DNA of 13,129 nt, taken from positions 1 to 13,129 of the forward strand of contig JASIBJ010000636.1 of NCBI GenBank assembly GCA_030045215.1, read 5' to 3'. Positions 1 to 6,832 of the stretch are shown here, one piece after another; position 1 is the first letter of the stretch, and each line of letters starts with the position of its first letter. This stretch comes from Streptosporangiaceae bacterium. GTDB lineage: Bacteria; Actinomycetota; Actinomycetes; Streptosporangiales; Streptosporangiaceae. A model generated the notes under the pieces. It saw nothing but the letters and a program-made list of their open reading frames with translations, ran no database searches and was not told the origin of the DNA. The translations under genes were made by a program, and so were the position numbers.

Positions 1-504
1 CAGCGCCCGATCAGCGCGCTGGCCGACGTGGCCAGCCATATCGATCCGGCGGACGTACGCCGGGTCGTGCTGCACACTGCGGAGGCGACGGTCCAGCCGC
101 TGATCCACCACCGGCCCTCCACCGGGCTGGAAGGCAAGTTCAGCCTCGAGTACGCCGCCGCGGCCGCATTGCTCGACGGCTGTCCCGGCTTCGCCAGCTT
201 CACTGACGCGGCCGTCCGCAGGGACGCCGCCGTGCGGCTGGCCGGCCTGGTGGAGGTCGAACTCGAGCCGGGCGGCGATGGCCTGCTGGACGGCGAGCTG
301 ACCGCCGAGGTGTACGCCGCCTCGGGCTCCGTGCTGTGGGTCAGGCAGCAGTTCCCGCCTGGCTCGCCCGCCCGGCCGCCGACAGGCGAGCAGTTGCGGG
401 CGAAGCTGACCGAGTGCATCCGCGGCCTGGATACCGACCCGGACGAGTGGACCTGGGACAATGCCGCCGCAATCCTGCGCCGGCATGTTCCGGCCGGAGC
501 GTGA
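1..504 (+). CDS. MmgE/PrpD family protein, C-terminal part (5' end outside window)
   Basis: The reading frame is open from base 1 to the TGA at 502-504, giving 167 residues, so the gene begins upstream of the window; the GTG at 28 is internal. The MmgE/PrpD family includes 2-methylcitrate dehydratase (PrpD), cis-aconitate decarboxylase and related cytosolic enzymes acting on small di- and tricarboxylic acids. The recognisable part is the family's C-terminal signature, a segment reading TGLEGKFSLEYAAAAALLDG followed by a Phe/Asp region, which matches the usual KFS-x-Y-AxAxALxDG pattern. The protein ends RRHVPAGA. The CoA-transferase gene follows 95 bp downstream on the same strand; PrpD-like and CaiB-like genes often sit together in organic-acid degradation clusters. 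The active-site residues of the N-terminal part are not visible, so the substrate cannot be assigned and methylcitrate should not be assumed. Confidence 0.85.
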   Translation, partial: QRPISALADVASHIDPADVRRVVLHTAEATVQPLIHHRPSTGLEGKFSLEYAAAAALLDGCPGFASFTDAAVRRDAAVRLAGLVEVELEPGGDGLLDGELTAEVYAASGSVLWVRQQFPPGSPARPPTGEQLRAKLTECIRGLDTDPDEWTWDNAAAILRRHVPAGA

Positions 505-599
505 CCGGCGGGACGGACCACGCGAGTCCGGTCCCTCCTCGTTCCCTTCATGATCCGCGAAACGGGCGGGCGACCGCCGCGGTAGGAAAGGTGGGCCGC

Positions 600-1742
600 A
601 TGCTCCCGCTGTCCGGCATCTCGGTCGTCGCGCTCGAGCAGGCGGTGGCGGCCCCGTTCGCCACTCGCCAGCTTGCCGACCTCGGCGCCCGGGTGATCAA
701 GGTCGAGCGGCCCGGCGGCGGTGACTTCGCCCGCGGCTACGACACCGCCGTGGCCGGCCAGTCCAGCTATTTCGCCTGGCTCAACCGCGGCAAGGAGTCG
801 ATTGAGCTCGACGTCAAGAGCGAGCACGGGCGACGGGTGATGCGCGAGCTGGTGGCGCGGGCGGACGTGTTCGTGCAGAACCTAGCGCCGGGCGCGGCCG
901 ACCGGGCGGGCTGCGGCGCCGCCGACCTGACCGCCCGGCATCCGAGGCTGATCTGCTGCTCGATCTCCGGATACGGCCCCGACGGGCCGTACGCCGGCAA
1001 GAAGGCCTATGACTTGCTGGTGCAGTGCGAGGCGGGGCTGCTGTCGGTTACCGGCACGCCCGAGCAGCCGTCTAAGGCGGGCATCTCGGTCGCCGACATA
1101 GCGGCCGGCATGTACGCATTCAGCGGCGTGCTGACGGCGCTTTTCGAGCGGGAACGAAGCGGCCGCGGGTCAAGCTTCGACGTCGCGATGCTCGACGCCC
1201 TGGGCGAGTGGATGAGCCAGCCGTACTACTACCACGTGCTGGGGGGTTATCCGGTCCGGCGGACCGGAGCGCGGCACGCCTCGATCTCGCCCTACGGCCC
1301 CTACCGGGCGGCGGACGGGCAGGTGTTCATCGGCCTGCAGAACGACCGTGAGTGGGCGGTGCTCTGCGAGCGGGTGCTGCGGCGGCCGGAGCTGATCGCG
1401 GACTCGCGGTTCGCCACCAACCCCGACCGGCTCGCGCATGACGGGGAGCTCACCGCCATCATCGAGGACGTGCTGGCCGCGCGGCGGTGCGACGAGATCA
1501 CCGCTGTGCTCGACGAGGCCGGCATCGCCAGCGCCCGGATGCGCACGCCAGCCGAGTTCGCCGCGCATCCGCAGCTGGCCGCGCGGGACCGCTGGCGGGA
1601 TGTTGACTCCCCCGGCGGCCGGGTCCGCGCGCTGCTCCCGCCAGTAACCGTGCCAGGTCGGGAGGCCGCGATGGGCGCGATCCCGGCGGCCGGACAGCAC
1701 ACCGCGTCGATACTCGCGGAACTCGGCCTTGCGCCGGGCTAG
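600..1742 (+). CDS. CaiB/BaiF (family III) CoA-transferase
   Basis: The 380-residue protein is a full-length family III CoA-transferase, which moves CoA between carboxylic acids through an aspartyl-CoA thioester. It opens with LPLSGISVVALEQAVAAPF, then LGARVIKVERPGGGD (res. 28-42), the family's usual Rossmann-like start that contacts CoA. The catalytic Asp is most likely D166 in GISVADIAAG, matching Asp169 of formyl-CoA transferase. NRGKESIELD (res. 62-71) and SGYGPDGPY (res. 123-131) are further family signatures. I chose ATG 600 because AGGAAAGG at 584-591 sits 8 nt upstream; GTG 591 is an in-frame alternative overlapping that site. The frame is open back to 336, but the added sequence overlaps the upstream gene and has no family character. 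The acid substrate is unknown; the PrpD-like neighbour suggests a dicarboxylate or branched acid (inference). Confidence 0.92.
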   Translation: MLPLSGISVVALEQAVAAPFATRQLADLGARVIKVERPGGGDFARGYDTAVAGQSSYFAWLNRGKESIELDVKSEHGRRVMRELVARADVFVQNLAPGAADRAGCGAADLTARHPRLICCSISGYGPDGPYAGKKAYDLLVQCEAGLLSVTGTPEQPSKAGISVADIAAGMYAFSGVLTALFERERSGRGSSFDVAMLDALGEWMSQPYYYHVLGGYPVRRTGARHASISPYGPYRAADGQVFIGLQNDREWAVLCERVLRRPELIADSRFATNPDRLAHDGELTAIIEDVLAARRCDEITAVLDEAGIASARMRTPAEFAAHPQLAARDRWRDVDSPGGRVRALLPPVTVPGREAAMGAIPAAGQHTASILAELGLAPG

Positions 1743-1862
1743 CTAAAAGCCGGGCGGCCGACGCTGCATGACTGAGCCGATACGGGCGATTATTGAAAGG
1801 ACGGCCGGCTCTTGCACCAGCGGTAGGCGTCGGCGAGATCCCAGGGTAGGCGGAGGTTAGCC

Positions 1863-3260
1863 GTGGACATCGGCCCAGCGCTGGCTGAAGCGCGCACGAA
1901 GGCCGGAATGACCATCCAGGACGTCAGCGATCGGACCCGCATCCGAGGAAAGATCATCAGTGACATCGAGCGTGATGACTACTCGGCGTGCGGAGGGGAC
2001 TTCTATACCCGCGGCCACATCCGCGCGATCGCCAAAGTGGTCGGCGCCGATCCGGTGCCGCTGATCGAGCAATATGACGGCAACCTGGCCGCCGGGACAA
2101 CTCCCCCGGCTACGCCCGAGGCCGAAGCCTTAACGAAACCGCAGGCCAACCGGCCGCGGACGAGGGATCCCGCTCCGGCCACGCCCAGCCCGGAGCCTGG
2201 CCGCGCGCCACGTCAGGGAGGCGCGGCTGGCGCGAAATCTAGGGCAAACGGGAAACCTGAGCCTGGCGGTGGCGAGGAGCCGGCGGCAGGAGGGATGCCG
2301 GAAGCGGGCCCAAGGCCGGCGCTGTGGCAGCGTTCCGAGCCCCAGGAGGTCAATGGCCAGCCGCTGCTGGGGATCGCCACCGACCGGCTGCGACAGTCGG
2401 CGGAGAACGTGCGCCGGGCCGGAGCCGATGCGTACCGCCAGTCGGTTCCGCGCGTTCGCGAGGCCGGCGCCGATGCGTACCGACGGACCATCCCGCCGGC
2501 ACGTCGGTCCGGGGAGCAGGCAGTTCGGCGGGCAGTACCGTGGGCGCGGCGCGCCACCGCGGACGTTTACGACCGGATGGGCCGCCTGCGCACCACAGAC
2601 CGGCGGTGGAGCGTGATGATCGGTGCAGCCGTGATCGTGCTGGCGGGCCTCATCATCCTGATCTATGCTCTCGCCTCCGGGTCGTTGCTCGCGTCCGGTC
2701 ATGTCACGTCGGGGGGCAGGCATCCCGCGGTGTCGCGCCCCGCTCCTCGCCGGCCTCGCGCGTCGACGGCCCGGCGGTCGCATGCCCCTTCGGTGCGGGT
2801 GGCGAGTCCGCCGGCCCGCCCGTTGCGACCGGTTAGCGTGGCCGCGTTCGGTCCCGGCGGGACCGGGCAGGGCGACAATCCGCAGCAGGCCTCGCTGGCG
2901 CTCAGCGGCCAGGATGGCGGCTGGCACACGAACTGGTACACGACAGCCAACTTCGGCAACCTGCAGTCGGGGACGGGCCTGCTGCTCGACATGGGCCAGG
3001 CCGTTACCGTCACGCAGGCCAGGATCGACCTCGGGTCGGCGGCGGGCGGCGCACTGGTGTTGCGGGCGGGGAACCAGCCGGTCCTGGCCGATCTGGTGCC
3101 GGTGACCAGGTCAGCGGATACAGGCGGCACCATCACGCTGGCTCCGGGCCACCCGGTGGCAGCACGCTACTTGCTGATCTGGTTCACGCGCCTGCCACCG
3201 GACAACGCCGGCACCTACCAGGCGACGATCTACCACGTGAACCTGACCGGCTTCGGCTAA
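1863..3260 (+). CDS. RodZ-like HTH membrane protein with discoidin/MviN-tail-like extracellular domain
   Basis: This 465-residue protein has a RodZ-type architecture. Residues 3-72 form an HTH_25/Xre-like domain (GPALAEARTKAGMTIQDVSD, then FYTRGHIRAIAKVVGAD). Residues 75-165 are a Pro/Ala/Gly-rich linker. Residues 171-243 hold five 15-residue repeats, and one membrane helix lies at about 250-272 (IGAAVIVLAGLIILIYAL). After a basic Pro/Arg-rich stretch, residues 325-465 form a beta-rich domain with DGGWHTNWYTT and GTGLLLDMGQAVTVTQARIDLG. That pattern resembles the galactose-binding/discoidin-like tail of actinobacterial MviN-type proteins. RodZ HTH domains bind MreB rather than DNA in rod-shaped bacteria; whether that applies here is unknown. 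GTG 1863 is supported by GGAGG at 1852-1856, 6 nt upstream. Leu90 is a TTA codon, the only one I noticed in the genes of this window. A cell-envelope or morphogenesis role is inferred. The gene converges on the next one with a 10-bp gap. Confidence 0.8.
   Translation: MDIGPALAEARTKAGMTIQDVSDRTRIRGKIISDIERDDYSACGGDFYTRGHIRAIAKVVGADPVPLIEQYDGNLAAGTTPPATPEAEALTKPQANRPRTRDPAPATPSPEPGRAPRQGGAAGAKSRANGKPEPGGGEEPAAGGMPEAGPRPALWQRSEPQEVNGQPLLGIATDRLRQSAENVRRAGADAYRQSVPRVREAGADAYRRTIPPARRSGEQAVRRAVPWARRATADVYDRMGRLRTTDRRWSVMIGAAVIVLAGLIILIYALASGSLLASGHVTSGGRHPAVSRPAPRRPRASTARRSHAPSVRVASPPARPLRPVSVAAFGPGGTGQGDNPQQASLALSGQDGGWHTNWYTTANFGNLQSGTGLLLDMGQAVTVTQARIDLGSAAGGALVLRAGNQPVLADLVPVTRSADTGGTITLAPGHPVAARYLLIWFTRLPPDNAGTYQATIYHVNLTGFG
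2373..2591 (+). repeat. Five 15-residue tandem repeats inside the RodZ-like gene
   Basis: Residues 171-243 of the RodZ-like protein align with a strict period of 15: IATDRLRQSAENVRR (171-185), AGADAYRQSVPRVRE (186-200), AGADAYRRTIPPARR (201-215), SGEQAVRRAVPWARR (216-230) and a partial ATADVYDRMGRLR (231-243). The consensus is roughly AGADAYRQSVPxxRR. Units two and three are also nearly identical in DNA around GCCGATGCGTACCG, 45 bp apart, suggesting a recent duplication. The array is strongly basic and ends about seven residues before the membrane helix on the presumed cytoplasmic side. Confidence 0.8.
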
Positions 3261-3270
3261 GGGGAGCCCG

Positions 3271-4308
3271 TCAGCCAAGGCTGGCGACCAGGTCCATCGC
3301 CTGACCGAGGGTGGTCAGGCGATCGGCCAGCGTCTGGCCTGCTGGATAAAGCCTGACGGTGTCGACTCCCGCGTCGCGCCAGGCGCGCAGCCGGTCTGCG
3401 ACCATGCCCGTCGTGCCGATCAGCGTCGTCGCCAGCACCATCTCGTCGGTGACCAGGGCGGCGGCACCGTCGCGGTCGCCGGCCTGCCAGCGCCGCAAGA
3501 TCTCGCCGGTGACGTGTGACCAGCCCTGCCGGCCATACGCGGCGTTGTAGAAGTTGGCTTCGGCGCTACCCATGCCGCCGATGCTGAAGGCCAGTTCTTT
3601 CTTGCGGCCTGCGACGTGCGCGCGCATTTCCTCTTCGTCGTCGAAGATGGCCACCTCGGCGCCCTGGCAGATGTCGAGGTCGGCCCTGGTCCGGCCCGTC
3701 GCGGTCAGGCCGGCGTCAAGATGGCGGAAGTAGGCATCGGCGCCTTCCGGCACGAAGCTGGTGCCCAGCCAACCGTCGGCGGTCTCCCCGGTGAGTTCCA
3801 GCATCCGTGGTGACAGCGCGGCGAGGTAAAGCGGGATGTCGCTGTTGGGTGGCATCGACAGCCGCATCGGACGCGCTGACCCTGGCAGTGGTATCTGGAT
3901 GGTGGAGCCAGCGAAGCTGATCTTCTCCCCGGCGAAGGCCTGCCGGATGACCTGGATGCTCTCACGCATCCGGGTCAGGGGCCGGTCAAAAGGCACTCCG
4001 TGCAGCCCCTCGATCACCTGCGGACCGGATACGCCAAGTCCGAGCAGGAACCGGCCCCCCGACAACTCGGCGAGGGTCAGCGCGGCCTGCGCGATGGCCA
4101 CCGGGCTGCGCGTGCCTAGCTGGATGATGCCCGACCCGAGCTGGATCCGGCTGGTGCGGGCGGCGAGATAACCGAGTACAGAAGGGGCGTCTGAGCCCCA
4201 GGCCTCGGCCACCCAGCAGACGTCAAGCCCGAGCTTCTCTGCCTCGAGGGCGAACTCGAATGTCTGGCGAGGGTTGCGGGAGACCTCGATGGAGGTAGCG
4301 GTACGCAT
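3271..4308 (-). CDS. LLM-class (luciferase-like) F420- or flavin-dependent oxidoreductase
   Basis: The 345-residue protein is a bacterial luciferase-like TIM-barrel oxidoreductase, a family that transfers hydride or oxygen using F420H2 or FMNH2. It shows ALEAEKLGLDVCWVAEAW (res. 20-37), RTSRIQLGSGIIQLGTRSPV (res. 51-70) and LAELSGGRFLLGLGVSGPQV (res. 79-98), the usual order of LLM motifs. The last is typical of the branch near F420-dependent methylene-tetrahydromethanopterin reductase-like actinobacterial enzymes. C-terminal features include a DDEEEMRAH helix and GTTGMVADRLRAWRDAGVDT. The frame is open upstream to 4626, but that extension has no LLM character and covers the divergent gene, so I use ATG 4308. 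There is no clear Shine-Dalgarno; TAAGCT lies 8 nt before the ATG, suggesting a leaderless transcript. It diverges from the membrane reductase gene (79 bp apart). The substrate is unknown. Confidence 0.9.
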   Translation of the reverse strand: MRTATSIEVSRNPRQTFEFALEAEKLGLDVCWVAEAWGSDAPSVLGYLAARTSRIQLGSGIIQLGTRSPVAIAQAALTLAELSGGRFLLGLGVSGPQVIEGLHGVPFDRPLTRMRESIQVIRQAFAGEKISFAGSTIQIPLPGSARPMRLSMPPNSDIPLYLAALSPRMLELTGETADGWLGTSFVPEGADAYFRHLDAGLTATGRTRADLDICQGAEVAIFDDEEEMRAHVAGRKKELAFSIGGMGSAEANFYNAAYGRQGWSHVTGEILRRWQAGDRDGAAALVTDEMVLATTLIGTTGMVADRLRAWRDAGVDTVRLYPAGQTLADRLTTLGQAMDLVASLG

Positions 4309-4316
4309 CAGACCTG

Positions 4317-4322
4317 AGCTTA
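4317..4322 (-). promoter_or_regulatory. Candidate -10 element (TAAGCT) for a leaderless LLM transcript
   Basis: On the reverse strand TAAGCT fits the actinobacterial TANNNT -10 consensus and ends 8 nt before ATG 4308. No convincing ribosome-binding site precedes that start. I see no good -35 hexamer; the expected place falls inside the palindrome at 4336-4351. Confidence 0.4.
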
Positions 4323-4335
4323 CGATCGAGGTGCA

Positions 4336-4351
4336 GGGGCCTGCAGGTCCC
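4336..4351. promoter_or_regulatory. Imperfect palindrome in the divergent intergenic region (operator candidate)
   Basis: GGGGCCTGCAGGTCCC is a 16-bp palindrome with one mismatched pair and a perfect CCTGCAGG core. It lies between the divergent LLM gene (start 4308) and the membrane reductase gene (start 4388). It covers the -35 position expected for the TAAGCT -10 of the LLM gene. A repressor or activator site is inferred from place and symmetry only. Confidence 0.35.
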
Positions 4352-4387
4352 GCGCGGCGGCACTCCAGACAGTTCAGGCGGCTCGTG

Positions 4388-5218
4388 ATGCCAACGACGG
4401 GCACCGTCATCTCGGCGACGGGCGTGATCGCCCTGGTGCTGCTCACGGCGGTGGCCGTGCTCGGCGTCCTGGTCAATCGCCGGGTCCGCCTGCCTGGGCT
4501 GCCGCGGTTTGCCAGCCTCAGCGTGCATCGGTACGTCTCGCTGCTCGCGCTCGCCTTCCTCGCCCTGCATATCCTCACCGCGGTGGTCGCCTCGTATGCC
4601 CGGATTGGCGTCGCGGCGGCGGTCATCCCGTTTGTCTACCCCGGTGACCGGCTCTGGATCGGCGTCGGCGCGGTCGCGTCTGACCTCATGCTCGCGCTGG
4701 TCGCCACCAGCCTGCTGCGCCGCCACATCGGCCGGCGGACGTGGCGGGCGCTGCACTGGCTCGCCTACGCGTGCTGGCCCGCGGCGATGGCGCACAGCAT
4801 CGGGATCGGCACCGGCATGCGGGCCGGCCGCCTGCTCGATCTCGCCATCGCGTGCATAGTCGCGGTAGTGGCCGCGGCGGCCTGGCGGCTGATCGCGACC
4901 GTGCGCGGGTCCGGGGCGCGCCGCCGTGCCCCGGTCATCATCGCGCGCCCGCCCGCCGCCTTGCCCGCCCAGGACCCGCCGAGTTCGCTGCGCCTGAGCG
5001 TCGATCCCATCGGCTGCACGGGTTACGGCCTGTGTGCCGAACTGGTGCCTGAGCTCATCACCCTTGACCAGTGGGGCTACCCGCTGCTCGCCGACGGCCA
5101 CGTTCCCGCCTACCTGGCCGGGCGGGCCAGGCGAGCAGTCACCGATTGCCCGGCCCTGGCGCTGCGACTGGCCGTGGACGAGGTGACCGATGTGGCCGCC
5201 GCCCAGCGCGGCCCGTAG
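4388..5218 (+). CDS. Ferric-reductase-like haem membrane protein fused to a C-terminal [3Fe-4S] ferredoxin
   Basis: This 276-residue protein joins two parts. Residues 5-170 form about five or six membrane helices of ferric-reductase-like (FRD/YedZ) type. Candidate haem ligands are H47 and H61 in one helix (HRYVSLLALAFLALH) and H123 and H136 in another (HWLAYACWPAAMAH), a paired-histidine pattern consistent with one or two b haems. Residues 200-262 form a small ferredoxin: GCTGYGLC gives C210-x5-C216, with Tyr where a fourth cysteine would sit, and C254-Pro completes the set. Three cysteines predict a [3Fe-4S] cluster like that of actinobacterial P450 ferredoxins. I see no FAD/NAD domain, so the ferredoxin may replace it as the electron entry or exit point (inference). 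ATG 4388 has AGGCGG at 4376-4381, 6 nt upstream; GTG 4385 is an alternative. A second LLM gene follows 67 bp downstream. Confidence 0.85.
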   Translation: MPTTGTVISATGVIALVLLTAVAVLGVLVNRRVRLPGLPRFASLSVHRYVSLLALAFLALHILTAVVASYARIGVAAAVIPFVYPGDRLWIGVGAVASDLMLALVATSLLRRHIGRRTWRALHWLAYACWPAAMAHSIGIGTGMRAGRLLDLAIACIVAVVAAAAWRLIATVRGSGARRRAPVIIARPPAALPAQDPPSSLRLSVDPIGCTGYGLCAELVPELITLDQWGYPLLADGHVPAYLAGRARRAVTDCPALALRLAVDEVTDVAAAQRGP

Positions 5219-5272
5219 CAGGGCGACCCGTCCGAGGGTTCATGCCGACCGCGAGCGCGGCTGGCCGCGGAC

Positions 5273-5278
5273 TACGAT
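5273..5278 (+). promoter_or_regulatory. Candidate -10 element (TACGAT) for the second LLM gene
   Basis: TACGAT fits TANNNT and ends exactly 7 nt before ATG 5286; there is no Shine-Dalgarno before either possible ATG. The spacing favours a leaderless transcript starting at 5286 and argues against the ATG at 5277, which overlaps this hexamer. No clear -35 is visible. Confidence 0.4.
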
Positions 5279-5285
5279 GCGGCCT

Positions 5286-6212
5286 ATGCGGTTCGCCATC
5301 TCGATCCCCCAGTTCTATGGCGACGGCGATTTCGATCCCGACGCTTACCGCTCTTATTTCGGCCGGGTGGAGGAACTCGGCTTTGACAGCGCTTGGGCGC
5401 AAGAGGGAGTGTTCGGGGCGAGTCCGCAGCTCGCCCCGCTCGAGGCGATGACCTACGCGGCGGCGTGCACGCGAAGGATCCGGCTCGGGTGCGTCGTGTT
5501 CGTGTCGACGCTGCACAGTCCGGTGCACCTGGCCAAGAGCCTCAGCACGCTGGACCAGATGAGCCGCGGCCGGCTCGACGTCGGCATCGGCACCGGCGGC
5601 AAGGGCAGGCCGTTCGCTGCGTTCGGCATCAGCCAGGACCGCTACGTGGCGCGGTTTACCGAGGGCCTGGCGCTGACGAAGGCACTCTGGACCGAGCCGA
5701 GGGTTACCTTCGACGGAGAGTTCTGGCAGCTCAAGGACGTTCCCATGGAGCCCAAGCCGTTCCAGAAGCCTTACCCGCCCGTCTGGTTCGGGGCCAATGG
5801 CGTGCCTGCCCTGCGCCGGGCCGTCCGCCTCGGCGACGGATTCTTCGGCGCGGGCTCGACCCCGACTGCCAGGTTCGCGGATCAGGTGCAAGTGGTCCGT
5901 GACGCCCTGGCCGAGGCGGGCCGGAGCGCGGCCAGCTTCCCCATCGCCAAGCGCGTCTACATCGGCGTCGACGACGACGCGGCCCGTGCGCGGGATCGCG
6001 TGAACGCCGCGATGGAACGTGTCTACGGGCGGCGCGTCCCTGACATCGAGGCGGCGGCTATTGCCGGAACCCCGGACGAGTGCGTCCGCGAGGTGCGCGC
6101 GGTCGCCGCCGCCGGGGCCGAGCTCATCCTGTTCACCGCGGTCTTCGAGCCGGCTGAGCAGGCCGAGCGCCTGGCCGCCGAGGTCGTCCCGCGAGTGTCG
6201 GCGGACGGCTGA
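5286..6212 (+). CDS. LLM-class (luciferase-like) F420- or flavin-dependent oxidoreductase
   Basis: The 308-residue protein is a second luciferase-like TIM-barrel oxidoreductase. It starts MRFAISIPQFYGDGDF, then VEELGFDSAWAQEGVFG (res. 28-44), TRRIRLGCVVFVSTLHSPV (res. 62-80) and LDQMSRGRLDVGIGTGGKG (res. 89-107). A GEFWQLKDVPMEPKP strand segment and PYPPVWFGANG follow, both standard for the family. It is only distantly similar to the LLM protein at 3271-4308, so the two are not a recent duplication. ATG 5286 (MRFAIS) matches the usual start of relatives and has a leaderless-type -10; ATG 5277 would add three residues. It lies 67 bp behind the membrane reductase-ferredoxin gene on the same strand, and its stop is 32 bp from the end of the convergent FDOR gene. 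The substrate is unknown; F420 rather than FMN use is plausible but unproven. Confidence 0.9.
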   Translation: MRFAISIPQFYGDGDFDPDAYRSYFGRVEELGFDSAWAQEGVFGASPQLAPLEAMTYAAACTRRIRLGCVVFVSTLHSPVHLAKSLSTLDQMSRGRLDVGIGTGGKGRPFAAFGISQDRYVARFTEGLALTKALWTEPRVTFDGEFWQLKDVPMEPKPFQKPYPPVWFGANGVPALRRAVRLGDGFFGAGSTPTARFADQVQVVRDALAEAGRSAASFPIAKRVYIGVDDDAARARDRVNAAMERVYGRRVPDIEAAAIAGTPDECVREVRAVAAAGAELILFTAVFEPAEQAERLAAEVVPRVSADG

Positions 6213-6244
6213 TCACCGCTGCGCGGCCGGACCTGGCGGAAGGC

Positions 6245-6757
6245 CTACTCGGCGCCAATGGCGGCGGCCGTGGACCCCATCGGGGCCATCGGGTCGATGC
6301 CGAGCTTCCGGTGATCCCAGGACCGGACTCGCTGCGGAACGAGCTTGACCACGATGCGCTTGTTCATCATGAACTCGACGATGGATCGCGCATCCTCGGT
6401 ATAGGCCGCGGTGTATCGCTCGTACACGCTGACCGCAGCCGCCCAGTACTCGTCGCCGTCGGCCTCCTCGAGGATCGTCCCGGTGCCCTCGAGCGAGACA
6501 CCGCGCAGGGTGTCGTAGGTGTTGCCCGCTTCGACCATGAAGACCATCCGCGGGTCCCTGCGCAGGTTCACCGCCTTCTGGGACTTCGCCTTGGTCTCGA
6601 TGTAGACCGCATCACCGATGAGCCCGTACCACATCGCGACGACGTGCGGCATTCCGCCGGGGCCGATGGAGGCGACCGTAGCGGTCCGGCTGCGACGCAG
6701 GAACTCGGCCACTTCGGCGGAGGTCATGACGATCTGTGCGCGCTGATTCGTGCCCAT
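6245..6757 (-). CDS. PPOX-class (FDOR-B type) F420/flavin-dependent split-barrel protein
   Basis: The 170-residue protein belongs to the pyridoxamine-5'-phosphate-oxidase-like split-barrel superfamily, in the actinobacterial flavin/deazaflavin oxidoreductase (FDOR-B) branch. Key features are FLRRSRTATVASIGPGGMPH (res. 19-38), VVAMWYGLIGDAVYIETKAK (res. 39-58) and SQKAVNLRRDPRMVFMVEAG (res. 59-78). The basic KAKSQKAVNLRRDPR segment is where FDOR-B enzymes bind cofactor phosphate. YDTLRGVSLEGTGTI (res. 81-95) follows. Such proteins reduce unsaturated substrates with F420H2 as small dimers. ATG 6757 has GGGAG 5 nt upstream; a TTG at 6787 is an in-frame alternative adding ten residues. The SDR gene lies upstream on the same strand, 171 bp away, and that gap holds two repeat clusters that may control this gene. 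The substrate is unknown. Confidence 0.88.
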   Translation of the reverse strand: MGTNQRAQIVMTSAEVAEFLRRSRTATVASIGPGGMPHVVAMWYGLIGDAVYIETKAKSQKAVNLRRDPRMVFMVEAGNTYDTLRGVSLEGTGTILEEADGDEYWAAAVSVYERYTAAYTEDARSIVEFMMNKRIVVKLVPQRVRSWDHRKLGIDPMAPMGSTAAAIGAE

Positions 6758-6779
6758 GCGACTCCCGGCCGATCGTTCA

Positions 6780-6797
6780 GTCGACAAACCTCGACAA
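6780..6797. repeat. TCGACAA direct repeat overlapping an inverted repeat upstream of the FDOR gene
   Basis: TCGACAA occurs at 6781-6787 and 6791-6797, exactly 10 bp (one helical turn) apart. GTCGA (6780-6784) and TCGAC (6791-6795) also form an inverted repeat with a 6-bp spacer. The element lies 23-40 bp before the FDOR start, within the presumed 5' untranslated or promoter region. A regulator site is inferred. Confidence 0.35.
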
Positions 6798-6826
6798 CTC
6801 TACCGTGCCCGGATCAAGCTGTACTG

Positions 6827-6832
6827 AATATA
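6827..6832 (-). promoter_or_regulatory. Possible -10 element (TATATT) for the FDOR gene
   Basis: On the reverse strand TATATT is a good -10 match in an otherwise GC-rich region and would give a leader of roughly 60 nt before ATG 6757. It overlaps the first TATAGGAA repeat. No well-spaced -35 is visible, so support is modest. Confidence 0.3.

Noticed and set aside
336..599. Upstream extension of the CoA-transferase frame back to 336
   Set aside because: It overlaps the PrpD-like gene in another frame, and the translation is Arg/Pro-rich without family similarity; AGGAAAGG supports ATG 600.
1743..1862. TTGAAA at 1793-1798 as a -35 for the RodZ-like gene
   Set aside because: No TANNNT at a 16-18 bp spacing; the nearest candidate, TAGGCG, is 25 bp away and poor.
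4309..4626. Extension of the reverse LLM frame to 4626
   Set aside because: It would cover the coding start of the divergent membrane protein, and the added residues have no LLM character.
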